In this document: positions 26,297 to 37,189 of the stretch, piece after piece
Layout: each line of letters begins with the position of its first letter
Numbering within the stretch: position 1 is the stretch's first letter
DNA from: Nautilus pompilius
Lineage: Eukaryota; Mollusca; Cephalopoda; Nautilida; Nautilidae
Length of the DNA stretch: 64,000 nucleotides
Direction of reading: 5' to 3'
Assembly: GCA_018389105.1 (NCBI GenBank)
Contig: JACATO010002191.1
Span: forward strand, 310,001-374,000
Position numbers and translations under genes: made by a program
The notes under the pieces: model-generated
What the model was told of the DNA's origin: nothing
Database searches by the model: none
The model's input: the letters and a program-made list of their open reading frames with translations, nothing else

Positions 26297-26861
26297 ACTA
26301 ATTTCAGTGTTTAAACTTTGCAATTGTGGAAGTAAAATTAGGAATTCAGTTTTCACTCTGTATCATAAGAGGATTCCCAACAAAAAAAGGAATTCAAATC
26401 CCGTGCGCCCCATCTTGTGAAGCTGGAAGAAATTCTGCTGTTAGCTCCAAGTCTTTTTTAATCCAGTAAAGGAAATTGGAGGAAGTTATTCTGTTTCTGA
26501 CCTCCCATCTCCCTCTAGTGTAGCATGGTATTGCTGATATTCCATTCTATGGCACAATATCATTTTGTTGAGTTTGAATTTTTTTTTTAAATCATTTTCA
26601 GTAAACGCAACACAAAGTTCAAAACTTTAATTTAGCAAATTTTTGTAATAAAATCAAATGAAGTTTATCTACAATGTCGGGGAAATCTTATAAAGAAGAG
26701 TGAGGTCAGGGTGTGTGGTAAGTACATTCCAGAAACTCTGCATGTCACATTTATTTATCTTTTCTTCTCAAATTTAAAAATACTGGGAGGATATTCGAAT
26801 GAAAAACCCAGCTTTTTTATTTTTTAATGTTGATGCTATAAAACTTCCCAGGTCGTTGTGA

Positions 26862-26917
26862 GTGTGTGTGTGTCTCTCTACATCTCTCTCCCCCTTCTCT
26901 CTCCTCTCCTCTCTGTA

Positions 26918-26956
<39 letters not shown>

Positions 26957-27282
26957 ATCTCTCTCTACATCTCTCTCCCCCATCCTCTCTCTCTACATCT
27001 CTCTCCCCCTTCTCTCTCCTCTCTCTACATCTCTCTCTCTCTACATCTCTCTCCCCCTTCTCTCTCCTCTCCTCTCTCTACATCTCTCTCCTCTCCTTTC
27101 CTTACATCTCTCTTCTCTCTCCTCTCTCTACATCTCTCTCCCCTTCTCTCTCCTCTCCTCTCTCTACATCTCTCTCTCCTCTCCTTTCCTTACATCTCTC
27201 TCTCTACATCTCTCTCCTCTCTCTCTCTCTCTCTCTCCTCTCCTCTCTCTCTCTACATCTCTCTCTCTATCTCTCTCTTCCC
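26862..27282 (+). repeat. TCTC/TACATC pyrimidine minisatellite
   Basis: About 420 bases are almost entirely pyrimidine on the + strand: CT dinucleotide runs interrupted by TACATC and CCCC/CCTT variants at irregular spacing. Open frames run through it in all three + strand phases, but they are pure serine/leucine low complexity and not genes. Such mirror-like pyrimidine tracts can form triplex (H-) DNA. It sits in the intron between the two PTB exons. Confidence 0.9.
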
Positions 27283-28449
27283 TGCTGGAGATAGTTTTCG
27301 CTGTTGCCATTTTAGCGGCTGGCAACAGAAAATAAAATTTTGAACAGGAAAAAAAATCCACCTCCTCCCCTTTCCAACATCAAGTAACAAAGATGCTGCA
27401 TAGAAGTCATCAGAGAATTTAATGACGACTTTTTCTGCAGGTTACTTTGGTGGATCAGAGCAGCAGGCAGGTGGAAATAACACAAAGGTTTCTTACTGCC
27501 CTTTCCATAGTTAAAGCATCAACTTTGTCTTTTGCTCTGCACAATTTTGGCACTGACCTAGTTTTTTTCTTGAGGGGTGGGGGGGGGGTAATTTCCCTAC
27601 AGAGACAGAGGAAGTGATTTAGCACCCTCTTATACCACCCACCTATCCCATGTATTTTTTGTTAATTGCATCGCTTTAATCAACTGCGTCAGCAGGCTGT
27701 CTTTTTTAAAATTTTTTTCCGTGTGTTCTCTCAAGAAAGCAGCTGTCCAGCCCACTCTGATGCCTAAATCCCACATTCTGGCCCCTTGTGGCCCCAAAGC
27801 CCCCTAAACAACAGCAGCAATATCTTGTCTCTCTGTTCTTTGGCTTTAAAAAAATATTTTTAAATCTCTCAGTGAGGTTTTCACATAATCTTCGATATGC
27901 TAAACTAGGAAGTTCAGAAATTTTACCAACTGCACAAAATAAGTGAGATCCTGCATTCCCTCCAAAAGGATCCTAGTGAAACACCTTTGCAACCCCCTTC
28001 TAGGCTATTAGCAGCCCCCAGAGGAGATCTTCAGATTAGGTTAGATACTTTGAAACCTGACTCATCAGTTGTTACTTACCCTGTTTTGCTTGCAGAAGAA
28101 ATTCTTTTGATTAGTATTAACTTTCCTTTCTATCTGTCTATCTTTTTTTCTTCTTCCCACAGAATAATCAAAGATTTTTAAAAATGGGCCAAGTGTAAAT
28201 AAAACATCAGAATTTCTGACTTTAGTGCAGGTTATAAATTCCATTGTGTAATTTTGTCAGGTATCTGCAGTGTGGCAGTTGATCAAAAGGGTTTGCTCAG
28301 GCAACCAGTGAGCATAGAATTTATTGGAATTCTTTTATGGCATTTCCCATTATGTATAACCACACGGAAAATCCAAATGTGGTAGAGCCCTGCATGTCAA
28401 ACGAAGCTTTTAAGAAATTACTGCGATTGGATGTATTTGTATAAGCTCT
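27283..28449. other. Non-coding intron sequence
   Basis: Nothing conserved was recognised. A stretch after TTTTTCTGCAG at 27441 was weighed as an exon and rejected, because the flanking PTB exons already join without it. Confidence 0.5.
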
Positions 28450-28761
28450 GGGCATGCTGGGTAATTATCCATTTGGGCAGTCAAGGGCTTGAGTTTGAAT
28501 CCCAGTCGTCAAGACCAGCTTGGTTTATCACAGCTGTCTGGCATGATTTCATGTTGTTTTGCTTCACCAGTTAGTCACATGGGTTTTCTACAGACACTCC
28601 CTCACCTGAAAACAAAGCGTTCTGGTATGGTTTCCTGGCTGGGTACACGTGGTTCAGGTTCCGCTGGTAACTCTCGACCAGGTCGCACCTTGATTGCTGC
28701 TCAAGAGCTCTAAACCAGACCCTGGTCACCAAGACAGAGCCTCCACACACACACACACACA
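28450..28761 (+). mobile_element. SINE copy ending in a CA microsatellite
   Basis: Contains a B-box-like GAGTTTGAATCCC (about 28490-28502) after a tRNA-like lead. Pieces of the common body follow, and it ends directly in a (CA)n run at about 28742-28761. A microsatellite at the 3' end is consistent with expansion of a SINE tail. Confidence 0.55.
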
Positions 28762-29065
28762 CCCCACTCCCTTGCCATCACTCTAATTTGTGTGTTAGCT
28801 GACCTATAAACACCATGATGGCCTGCAGTTTGTAGGTGGAGGAAGTGTTTGGTGGGAAAGAGACCAACTAATAATCACCTCTGTACAATAGTTGCACCAT
28901 TTAAAAAACATAATTTAAAACAAAAAATTTTCCTTGCATATAAAACACCTTACCCTTTTGTTTAACTTTAATAACATGCATATAACTCACCAATGAAGTA
29001 TTCCATATTTCATAGATAAGTCAATGTACCCGTGCATATGTTCAGATGTATATAAACATAGGTGA

Positions 29066-29421
29066 TGCCACAACATGCCAATGGTGGACTACTGGAATGG
29101 CCCAGGTTCAGATCCCAATTGGAGTTGGCTCGGTTTGACGTATTTTCTTGCTCATTACCAGCCACCCAAATGAGTTTCCTTCGGGTTCTTCAGTTTCCTC
29201 TTTCATCTGATAAATGAAGAGATCTAGTATGGATCTGTGCGACATAGTCCCTGCCAATCATCTTGCACATGATCGGCTCTGGAGTACAGGTGGTGCATGC
29301 TGTCACCACTATAAACAAATCGTTGAAAGTTCTTTGGTTGTGACGGACAACATCGTACATATATCTTAAGAATATGATTGTTAGAAAATACACGCACACA
29401 CACACACACACATATATATAT
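29066..29421 (+). mobile_element. SINE copy ending in CA/TA microsatellite
   Basis: A-box-like CCAATGGTGGACTACTGG and B-box-like GGTTCAGATCCC (about 29105-29116) form the head. The GGTTTGACGTATTTTCT block is shared with the copy at 57425-57605. It is followed by (CA)n(TA)n at about 29391-29421. It has the same orientation as the copy 300 bases upstream. Confidence 0.65.
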
Positions 29422-29781
29422 AAAAGAAAAACTTCAGACTTCTGTCTGACAACCCCTGTTTTAAAAAAGAAACAACCTGCTTTAAGGTTGGTGATTTACC
29501 TTATTGAAGATTCCACCATTGTTGGCCATTAGTGCACATGTGTGTGAGTATTATGTATATTTAGATGTCTTCAATATTGAAAAAAAGACTGATTTAGTGT
29601 TACAAGATTAAAAATTTATAGTTTTTATATATATTATATATATTTTTTTTAATTAATGTATCCTTTTTTCTTTTAAAAAAAGGACCTGCTATAAATTCAA
29701 GTAATTTTATAGTGCTTTTCTGGAATTTTTAATCATCATTTATTATTATTATTATTTTACAATTTTTTTCTTTATTTTCAG

Positions 29782-29919
29782 AAAGTTGTATGTGAACATG
29801 AGATAGGAAACATCTTCTGTGCATGTCAGGACAGCGAACACCTGAACTTCTTTGCTTACATCACCAAAGACAAGGAAATGGACAAACATTACTGCCATGT
29901 TTTCTGTGTGCGGAGTACG
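29782..29919 (+). CDS. ANKS1: ANKS1/Odin-like protein, internal exon: central PTB domain
   Basis: The exon is 138 nt (46 codons), phase 0 at both ends, between TTTTCAG and GTAAGTG. The peptide starts [20 protein letters not shown], continues through FAYITKD, and closes with HYCHVF and CVRST. These are the hallmark central strands of the ANKS1A/ANKS1B PTB domain (family pattern EHEI, CAxQD, FAYITKD, HYCHVF). The peptide-binding groove should be completed by a C-terminal helix containing the LGQAFEVAYQ-type motif, encoded by the next exon. I could not find that exon in the remaining 34 kb. Exon borders, frame and residue conservation all agree, so this is the best-supported coding segment in the window. 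Confidence 0.95.
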
Positions 29920-30181
29920 GTAAGTGAACAACAGCAGCAGGCCCCACCTCATTTCTTTCTGACCTTTCAGCATTGACCGGCAGTTGACTGTCAGTCTTGG
30001 TCGGGTGTTTTTGGTGGCTTTCAACACCAGGTGGCGCACTTTGCAAAGGTTAGAAACGTTAAAAACATTTGTCGTTGTTCTGTTGTAACCTCTTACTAAG
30101 ACTCGGATATTTCAACAGCAGAGGCTGCTGCTGTCCTTAGGGGTGTGGGAATTAAAGTTGGGAAGCTCTGAGATTTCCCCG

Positions 30182-30665
30182 TTAACTCCTTGTATATCTC
30201 CCAGGGTTGATTCTTACTACACTTCAAATCTGTATTACTTAGCACAGGCTGAGCTATGGGGGCTGTGACCCGCATCAGCTTCATCGTTAATATAAACCCT
30301 TGTGATGCAAAAAATCTGTATTACTCAACACAAGCTGAGTTATAGGGGCTGTGACATGGTACCTCATTAATATAAACCCTTGTAACAAGAATATCTGTAT
30401 TACTCAACACAGGCTGAGTTATAGGGGCTGTGACACGGTACCTCATTAATATAAACCATTGTAACAAAGAAATCTGTATTACTCAACACAGGCTGAGTTA
30501 TAGGGGCTGTGTGACACCTAGTATCTTTATCATTAGTATAGTCACTTGTAATGATAAATTCATATATGGCTCTAAGTATACTATAGCCAGCTCAACACAG
30601 ATACTAACTAGTGCTTCTAGGTTGGCAGTAGAAAGTAAAAACCAATGCGTTATACCGAGAGTTAA
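30182..30665 (-). mobile_element. Copy C of TTAA-flanked MITE, with internal tandem array
   Basis: It starts TTAACTCCTTGTATATC and ends GTTATACCGAGAGTTAA, with TTAA at both ends and imperfect terminal inverted repeats. The core (ATCTGTATTACT...CAGGCTGAG...GGGGCTGTGAC...ATTAATATAAACC) is repeated four times in tandem, starting at 30228, 30314, 30393 and 30472 (periods 86, 79, 79). This makes the copy roughly twice the length of its relatives. It has no coding capacity. It sits 262 bases after the donor site of the second PTB exon. Confidence 0.85.
30228..30555. repeat. Four tandem units of about 79-86 bp inside MITE copy C
   Basis: The units start at 30228, 30314, 30393 and 30472, each with ATCTGTATTACT followed by the AACACAGGCTGAG-like and GGGGCTGTG blocks. 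Units 2 and 3 are almost identical; units 1 and 4 are more diverged and grade into the MITE flanks. Confidence 0.85.
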
Positions 30666-33544
30666 GTGGGTTTTTTTGATGTGTCATAAGAAAGCCTTAC
30701 ATAAGTTGGAGAAGTAAGTTCAACAAAAGAGTACTCACTAGATATACAGATGCCCTTTTTTTTTTTACTAGTAATGTTGTATTTGGCTGGAAGCAGAGGA
30801 TGGTTTTCGCCTGTGTAGCTGCATCATGTGATACTTAGCTTTGTAGAGACATGCCGACAGGAAGCCAACCATTTCATTTAATTCTATCGATGTTTTATAA
30901 AATGTTACAAAAGAAGGAAGAAAAAGATAATAAATTGAAAAAAAAAAAAAACAACAAGAAGAAGAAGAAGAAGAAGCAAACAAAGAGGGAAGGATGTGAG
31001 CAGAAATAAAATATTAATGCTGAAGAGAGATTGTGGCAGCAGGCATAGCTTTAGAGGAAATGAATTCCGCCAATCTGCGTGAAAACTCTCGAGTTTTTAC
31101 GTGCACTCACAATGCCAGTTATCAACTCGGCAGTTTGCTCTAAATAATCTTTAATTTTATTTTTTATTTATTTTTTTTTTTTTTTTTTAAAGTCAGAAAA
31201 ATGTAAAAACCGTTTCAAAGTTGTTGTTGTTGTTGTTGTTGTTTTTTTTTTTTTTTGCATAGATAATTATCAACTGCATCTGTATTCAATACGACATTTA
31301 ACAAGCTATGGAAATCATCTTTTTTTTTTTTTGCTTGCTTGCTTGCTTCCTGGCATATGACCTATCTAAGCATTAGCCCAGCATTTGTGGAATTTAAACT
31401 ACATTTTTGGTCTTTTAAAAATGTCTGAATTCAAAGTGCTTTTTTTGATGGACAGTTTAAATCGGTGTTCGCTGTGCATGAGGAATGTGAAGCAATCCAC
31501 ACCAACGCCGTTTTGAACATTTACCATGTGTGTGTCTCAATTTATAGATCCACAAGAACGTTGTCCACTAAGGCAGCAGTAGTACGTGAACTGCCTGTAA
31601 AACCACTATCTGTAACTTGTTTTAGGCAGGAAGAAGTTATCACACAGGTAGCATGTCGTTACTTGGAACAGGTTTACATTGGGAACGCCTTCCGCCTCTA
31701 TTAACAGCTAGAACTCTTTTGACTGGGTTAGTGGGATGAGTTTCGTTCGGACTGACTTTACGTTTAAAGCTAAACAGGTTCATGAATATGCATTGAAGGT
31801 CACAGGTAAACATTGTGTGTTAACTATTTAGGCAGAACAATATAGAGAAAAGGGGGTGTTAGCCATCTTGAAGCTGTATAATAGTGCAGATCTTTAAGAA
31901 AATGAAAAGAACCATATGGATTCTGTTTTGTTTTTTTTTTGTATTTTTAATTAAATTTAAAGATAGAAAAATGGTTAATATTTTTCTTTCTTTTATCCTG
32001 TAGAATTTTACATTTTATTTGTTGTTTTTTATATTATATGTCTTCAAACTAAAAGTGTGCTTAGTTTTGCAACAGATTTATTTGTGCCATACAGCTGACA
32101 GGTATTTAAACGTAGCTCTGACCAGCTGAAAATCTTGAAGGTGCTCTTTTGGCAGTATCTGATTTAGACAAATGAGAAAATTCAGGTTGCCAGCAGTGGA
32201 TTCAGATCATCTTTGGTAGAAAAAAAGAGATATTTGCCTGTGTGATTTTGCTTTTTAAAATTATGCAATGTGCCCCGATGAAGGCCAACGTATGGCCAAG
32301 AAGACTGGGGCAGCAAGTATGTTAACATTAGGGACCCAAGGAGAGAAGGCCACTGTAGATTCTGATTATAGAGGTGAGAAAAAATTGACTGAACTCTCTT
32401 TGGTTATAAGGATCAACAAGGAAAAATTAAGTTCCATACCTGGAAACACCTTTAAAATGGACTAACTCTGGTAGGAACCAGCACTCGGCCCCGCACAACA
32501 CAGGCCTAGGCTAATTGCGACATCTGGAGATCAGGTGAAAAAAAGCTTTGCTCCCCCCACCCACCACCAACTTTAGGGGGAAAGACCTTTTTTTTTTTAA
32601 CTAATCTAAGAAAGAAGGAAGTGAGGAGAAAATGAGCTATGAAATAATTTACTGCCATGCAGTTAGACATCTTTAATAAGAGTAATAAACTCTGTTTTCA
32701 AAGGGGCCTAGAGATAGCTAATTTTATCTATGATCTTCATCACGAGACACACAGACAGACATCTCATAGGGACAAACACTCCTAAAAATATATAAATGGC
32801 TTTAATTATTCAAAACTTGCTACACATCTTAAATCAGTAAATGTATGGAAAGTCTTGGGACCCATTAGATCTCTGCAATACCCAATGATAAATATCTTTT
32901 ACACGGGGCCTTGTGCTATATATATATATAGAGAGAGAGAAAGAGAGAGAGATGGGGCTTTATTCTGATTATTTATTTGTAGATTATTTCAAATAGGTAA
33001 GGAAATATTATGGGCTATATATATATATATGGCTTCTGGCTTTGATGGAAGCTTTCCCTAATCAGATATTTTAGGAATTAAAAAAAAAAAAATGGTTTTA
33101 AAAAAATAAGGAATTTAGGCAGTGGGAGCTTAAATTTGCATTTAAGATATGAAAATGTATTTAAGTAACTTGTTGGGAGGAGGAGGAGGGTGTGTTGAAT
33201 GTTTGGGGAGGTTGTTATTTAAAATAAATATTCCTAAACTTTATCAGATGTTTGTTTATTTGATTTTTTTATTATTATAATAACATTTTCTTAATTCAAA
33301 CAATAATTGAAAGAGTCTGATAATATCAGAACAGCTAACATTTCGGAGCATGCTTGTCTGTTAAATTTTAATGATACTTCCAACGGGCAGCACCACCACC
33401 AGCAGCAGCAGCATCTTGATTATGAAGTATCGCATCCCAGTGACTGCTCTGTAAGTATTTGCATGATTATCACTTTTGCACGCTTGAAGGCACTCGTTAA
33501 TAAATAATACTGCTCGACCGAGATTACAATTTTAAATTCCATTT
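30666..33544. other. AT-rich intron with simple repeats
   Basis: AAG run at about 30956-30976, GTT run at about 31218-31243, GCTT repeats near 31332-31346, and TA/GA runs at about 32917-32953. A slightly GC-richer patch at 32268-32540 has an open frame but no recognisable protein. No exon is called. Confidence 0.5.
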
Positions 33545-34870
33545 CCAATCTGATTGGAAATAGGGGGAGGAGGGGGGGCCCTGCTTCTGAAATTAAGCAC
33601 TACTGATGGAAAGTGATTAGCTCCTGGGGAAGGGCATTGCCGGCTAACGTTGGTGGTGGTGCTGTGACAGGTTTTATGCATTCCCTGCCCTCCCCGCAAA
33701 GAAAGGGAAAGCTGATTGTGACAGGTCCGTCGGTGGAGGAAAAACATTTTAGGATGCAGGAAGGAAACTCGACCTGTTTTTCGCGGCTTACGAAAGAGTT
33801 GTCAGGTTTGTCTTCGGGAGAGAGAGAGAGAGCAAGAGAGCGAGCAGTGGTGCTGTGCTCCCTTAATGATTGGCTCCCTCTGCAGGGAAGGGGAGACAAA
33901 TAAATAACCTAGCTCTTGTGGCCGGCAGGTAATTATTGAAACAGAAGATCAAAGAGTGATCCTCAGTGTAGAACAATTTAAACCCCAAATAAGAGTTAAG
34001 TTTGCCCGTCTTCTTTACACCCTCCCTGAGGCAGTTTGCTTTATTGTCATGGAGGTTCCAGGCCCCGGATTGTCAGTAGGTGATGTACGTCCTATTTGCC
34101 AAACCTTCTGCACCCAGCTGAGGGTATTGAGAAGAAGATATGGAGTGTAAAATCAAGCGAGAGTTAATTTCCTTCTGTTGTGATCGCATCGCTGATGTCT
34201 GTATCAGAGGACGTTTTGTCAGCAGCTGCTGTTAGATTCAGGGAGAGAGAGAGAAAACCACAGAGAAGTTTTCTTTGGTTCACTTTTGTAAGCTGTCATC
34301 GGTGTGTGCTCCAGACTTTCGGAAGACAGCGCAAATTAATCAGCAAGTCTTTTGGTTGGAATTTGGCCATGTGTGTCTACATTTATATAGCTGATGATAT
34401 TAATACCCATCTAAGAACTGGAGAAGGCAACTTAATTTCATAATTAATTAATAACCTATTTTTTTTTTAATATTAAAGTTGCCCACATGAAACAGTTGAT
34501 AGAAACTTTAAAGTAGAACTAAAACCTGACGTGGACCTCTGATTTCATAGATCTTGCTAATCCGAAGATGTGGAGTTATTAACAAAAAAATATATCTTAA
34601 AATAGGACAACTGCCTTCCACTTTTCTTCCCTTATTTTCTTTTTTTTTTTAAAAAAATATATATCTCTCCTTGAAGGGAGAAAGCTGATATTACTGGTAA
34701 ACATGTGAGAAACTCAAAACCTGGAACATTCCCACTTCCTTCTGTTTAGTAGAATACGGAGTTTAGTGTTTTACAATTACAAGATGTGGAACTGGTCTCC
34801 ATAAAATGATTGGCTCCCTCTGGCTGAAAGCGGTTGTGGGCAATGAGGTTTTGTTTATTCTCTGGAGGGC
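33545..34870. promoter_or_regulatory. GC-richer intronic block with repeated ATTGG-containing 18-mer (candidate regulatory)
   Basis: The base composition is higher in G+C than its surroundings, especially 33545-33905. The exact 18-mer AATGATTGGCTCCCTCTG occurs at 33865-33882 and again at 34805-34822, both on the + strand. ATTGG is the inverted CCAAT core. Overlapping open frames on both strands at 33600-33903 look like by-products of composition and match no family. A regulatory role is inference only. Confidence 0.3.
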
Positions 34871-35555
34871 CCCCTGCAACCATTGTCAGATAACCCAGCA
34901 CCAAAGGTGTGAACTCGGTGGATATGTCTGAAATAAAATCATCTCTCGAAATGAGTTATTAGAATCTTTCTCCTCTCAACTGCCGGCACCATTTCTGTAA
35001 CATGGATGTTACAACTGAAGGTAGACCAACACAGACTAGATTCATGGTGATTTACCATTCGCAGACACCAAACTTGTTAATTCATATAAGAAAAGGACAA
35101 ATCATTACAGGCTTTTATTTCTTTATTTTATTTAAAATTCCCATTCGGGTGATGGCGTGCGTGCGTGCGTTATTGGAAAACTGTCACAGCAAGAAGACAC
35201 GAATTGGAAGCCAATCTGGTCTTCTTGGAAATGCTGACTTGCTGAGCATGTTCTTAGACGATGTCAGTCAGTCAGTCGAACAGACCTCCCCATCTGATCC
35301 TATTGTTGCTGCTTGTTCCATGTCAAGGTAAATGAACACCAGCAACCTAAAGGCTTAATAAACGGGTACTCGTTGAATGCTAAATTAGGACAACTAACAT
35401 ATTTAACTTATTTAAACCTGTGGTGAAGTACCTGATAATACGTGTCTTTTTCTTCCTGTCAGTTTTTTTTTGGGGGGGCACCAATGTAAACCAGTGTTTT
35501 TGCTAAACTCTGAGTTCTTGGCATGGCATTATCAGCAGCTTTCATTTCTGACTAT
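34871..35555. other. Non-coding intron sequence
   Basis: A GCGT tetranucleotide run lies at about 35156-35170. A 109-codon frame at 35002-35331 matches nothing I recognise and is not called. Confidence 0.4.
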
Positions 35556-35617
35556 TCATCACTTTAGCTCAGCCACAGCAGACACAATTCAGGCGCATGG
35601 CTGAGCTAAAGTGATGA
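35556..35617. repeat. Perfect 20-bp inverted repeat with 22-nt loop
   Basis: The left arm TCATCACTTTAGCTCAGCCA (35556-35575) is the exact reverse complement of 35598-35617, separated by 22 bases. If transcribed it would fold into a stable hairpin. It could be a foldback-element relic or a source of a small RNA. The perfect pairing is unusual for a conserved microRNA precursor, which normally has mismatches. Confidence 0.9.
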
Positions 35618-35829
35618 TCAGAGAACTCCATGAGAGGTATCAGCTGCAGGCTTAAAACTCACTTGGGCTACTTGTATCAATCCTGCAAAATGAAAAATAC
35701 TTACCAGGGCAGCGCCTGCTGAAGATTAGAATCACCTCTCTGCAAGATGGTTCTTTTGAACACACAGATTCATCTGTTTGTTTAGCTACTGCTAATGAGG
35801 TGATGGATAATTCTTGACCTAAGCTGTCT

Positions 35830-36030
35830 GGTAGTCCAGGGATAGACTATTGGACTGCTAGGTTAAGGGCTGGCTATCCATCTCAGTCCTCTGGACCAGC
35901 TCACCAGCTTGGGCCTCCTCCTACTTCATCAGCTAGCCAGCCAGTCATGTGAGTTTCTTCCAGTATCTAAATAAAAATGTGGAGTTCTAGTAGAGAGAGC
36001 ACTTCTGCACCCAAACCCATGCCAGCTGTC
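35830..36030 (+). mobile_element. Degenerate SINE copy
   Basis: A tRNA-like head (GATAGACTATTGGACTGC, then a weak B box) is followed by the ATGTGGAGTTCTAGTAG block. That block corresponds, reversed, to the CTACTAGAACTCC block of the 5285-5530 copy. Confidence 0.5.
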
Positions 36031-36829
36031 TTCACCGAAACCTGCCACTGGAGTGTTCAGGTGTGAGAGTGAAAATGGTGCAGTGCGAGTTTTTTCCCAC
36101 TATAAACAATTCAGAGTCCTCAGAGTCATCGCTGATCGCAAAGGACTTTTTAGTACCTGGAATTACCTGAGTACTTTCTGAAAAGTAACTACCCTTTTCT
36201 TGCAATTTTATTCCTTTCATTATGATTTAACAAAAGAAAATTTTGAAATCTTTCTTGTGTACATGCAAAACTGAACTGGATTTTAGGGGCTAAGCACCTA
36301 TTAGGACAGTGGGAAGAGGTCCAGACACTCTGGTCGGGGAGAGACCAAAATGCAGCCACTTCAAATTACGGGATGAAATGATACAAAAGTATATCGCAAA
36401 ATGGTATTTTAAATTTCACCTATTAATTACAGAAATTAATATTGATGAAAGAAAGAGAGAATTTGTTTTAATTATTAAAACCCAGGAAAATTATATTTAC
36501 TTTTTACCCAACCTGCCCCTATTAACTTCTCTCGATGGTTCAGGGTTGAATCCTAAGATTACATCAACAGCCAGAACTGTACAAGTCGCATCAGGCTGTG
36601 ATCGGAACTCGTCAAACTTTCCAACAGCTGTCTGCCTGCAGGTACACCTGTGAGAATTGTCTGAACATCTATGTAGTAATAGGCAATTTTTCATTTTAGT
36701 TTAGAAATTAATATTTAAGAACCTATCAAAAGATCTTTATTTAAAGTTCAAACTGACTTAATTTGAAGCTTGGATGAAAGAAAAAATTGCCAATTTCATA
36801 AGACATCAAGAAAAAAATAGTATTTTATG

Positions 36830-36830
36830 G

Positions 36831-36883
<53 letters not shown>
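36830..36883. repeat. ATT trinucleotide microsatellite
   Basis: About 18 uninterrupted ATT/TTA units, the longest simple trinucleotide run in the window. Confidence 0.95.
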
Positions 36884-36965
36884 GTGGATAGAAAATGAGA
36901 TGCAGAGCAAAGATACTAATTGATAATTAGTTGGTCTAGTACTTTAAAGCACATGAGTTTATACA

Positions 36966-37189
36966 TTAATTCTGGTATGCGATGAGCTATCAGCCTAGAA
37001 GTAGTAGTTAGTATTTGTTGAACTGATTGTAGTGTTTTTAGTCAGCACATTTGTGATGCAAAGCATGTAGGGCTGAAGTGATGGAGAGCATTGGTCATGA
37101 CAAAGGACTATATTAGCGAGGAAGTTGCTATATGTCACAGCTCCTATGGCTTAACCTGTGTTGGGTGAGCATGGGTTGGGGATGTTTAA
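36966..37189 (+). mobile_element. Copy D of TTAA-flanked MITE
   Basis: TTAA lies at 36966-36969 and 37186-37189. The left end TTAATTCTGGTATGCGATG resembles the family left end, while the right end is eroded (GGGGATGTTTAA). The interior shares TGTGATGCAAAGCA, GGGCTGAAGTGATGGA, GACAAAGGACTATATTA and GGCTTAACCTGTG with copies A, B, E and F. Confidence 0.75.

Larger units (their letters stand above)
25813..29781 (+). other. Intron between the two PTB exons
   Basis: A 3,969-nt GT-AG intron (GTAAGT at the 5' end, TTTTCAG at the 3' end). It carries three SINE-like copies and the long pyrimidine minisatellite annotated separately. No extra exon is needed, because DANSR joins directly to KVVCEHEI as in known ANKS1 PTB domains. 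Confidence 0.85.

Noticed and set aside
26858-27343. Three overlapping long frames of serine/leucine-rich peptides
   Set aside because: They are translations of the TCTC/TACATC minisatellite; all phases are open because the repeat lacks stops.
27442-27486. Exon-like stretch after TTTTTCTGCAG encoding VTLVDQSSRQVEI
   Set aside because: The two PTB exons already join seamlessly; inserting this would break the conserved fold, and the donor is weak.
29752-30039. Minus-strand frames overlapping the PTB exon
   Set aside because: Shadow of the plus-strand coding exon; no protein similarity.
33600-33903. Overlapping frames on both strands in the GC-richer block
   Set aside because: Composition effect; neither peptide resembles a known family and no splice signals frame them.
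36830-36883. Possible CRISPR-like or coding repeat
   Set aside because: Plain ATT microsatellite with no spacers; the genome is eukaryotic.
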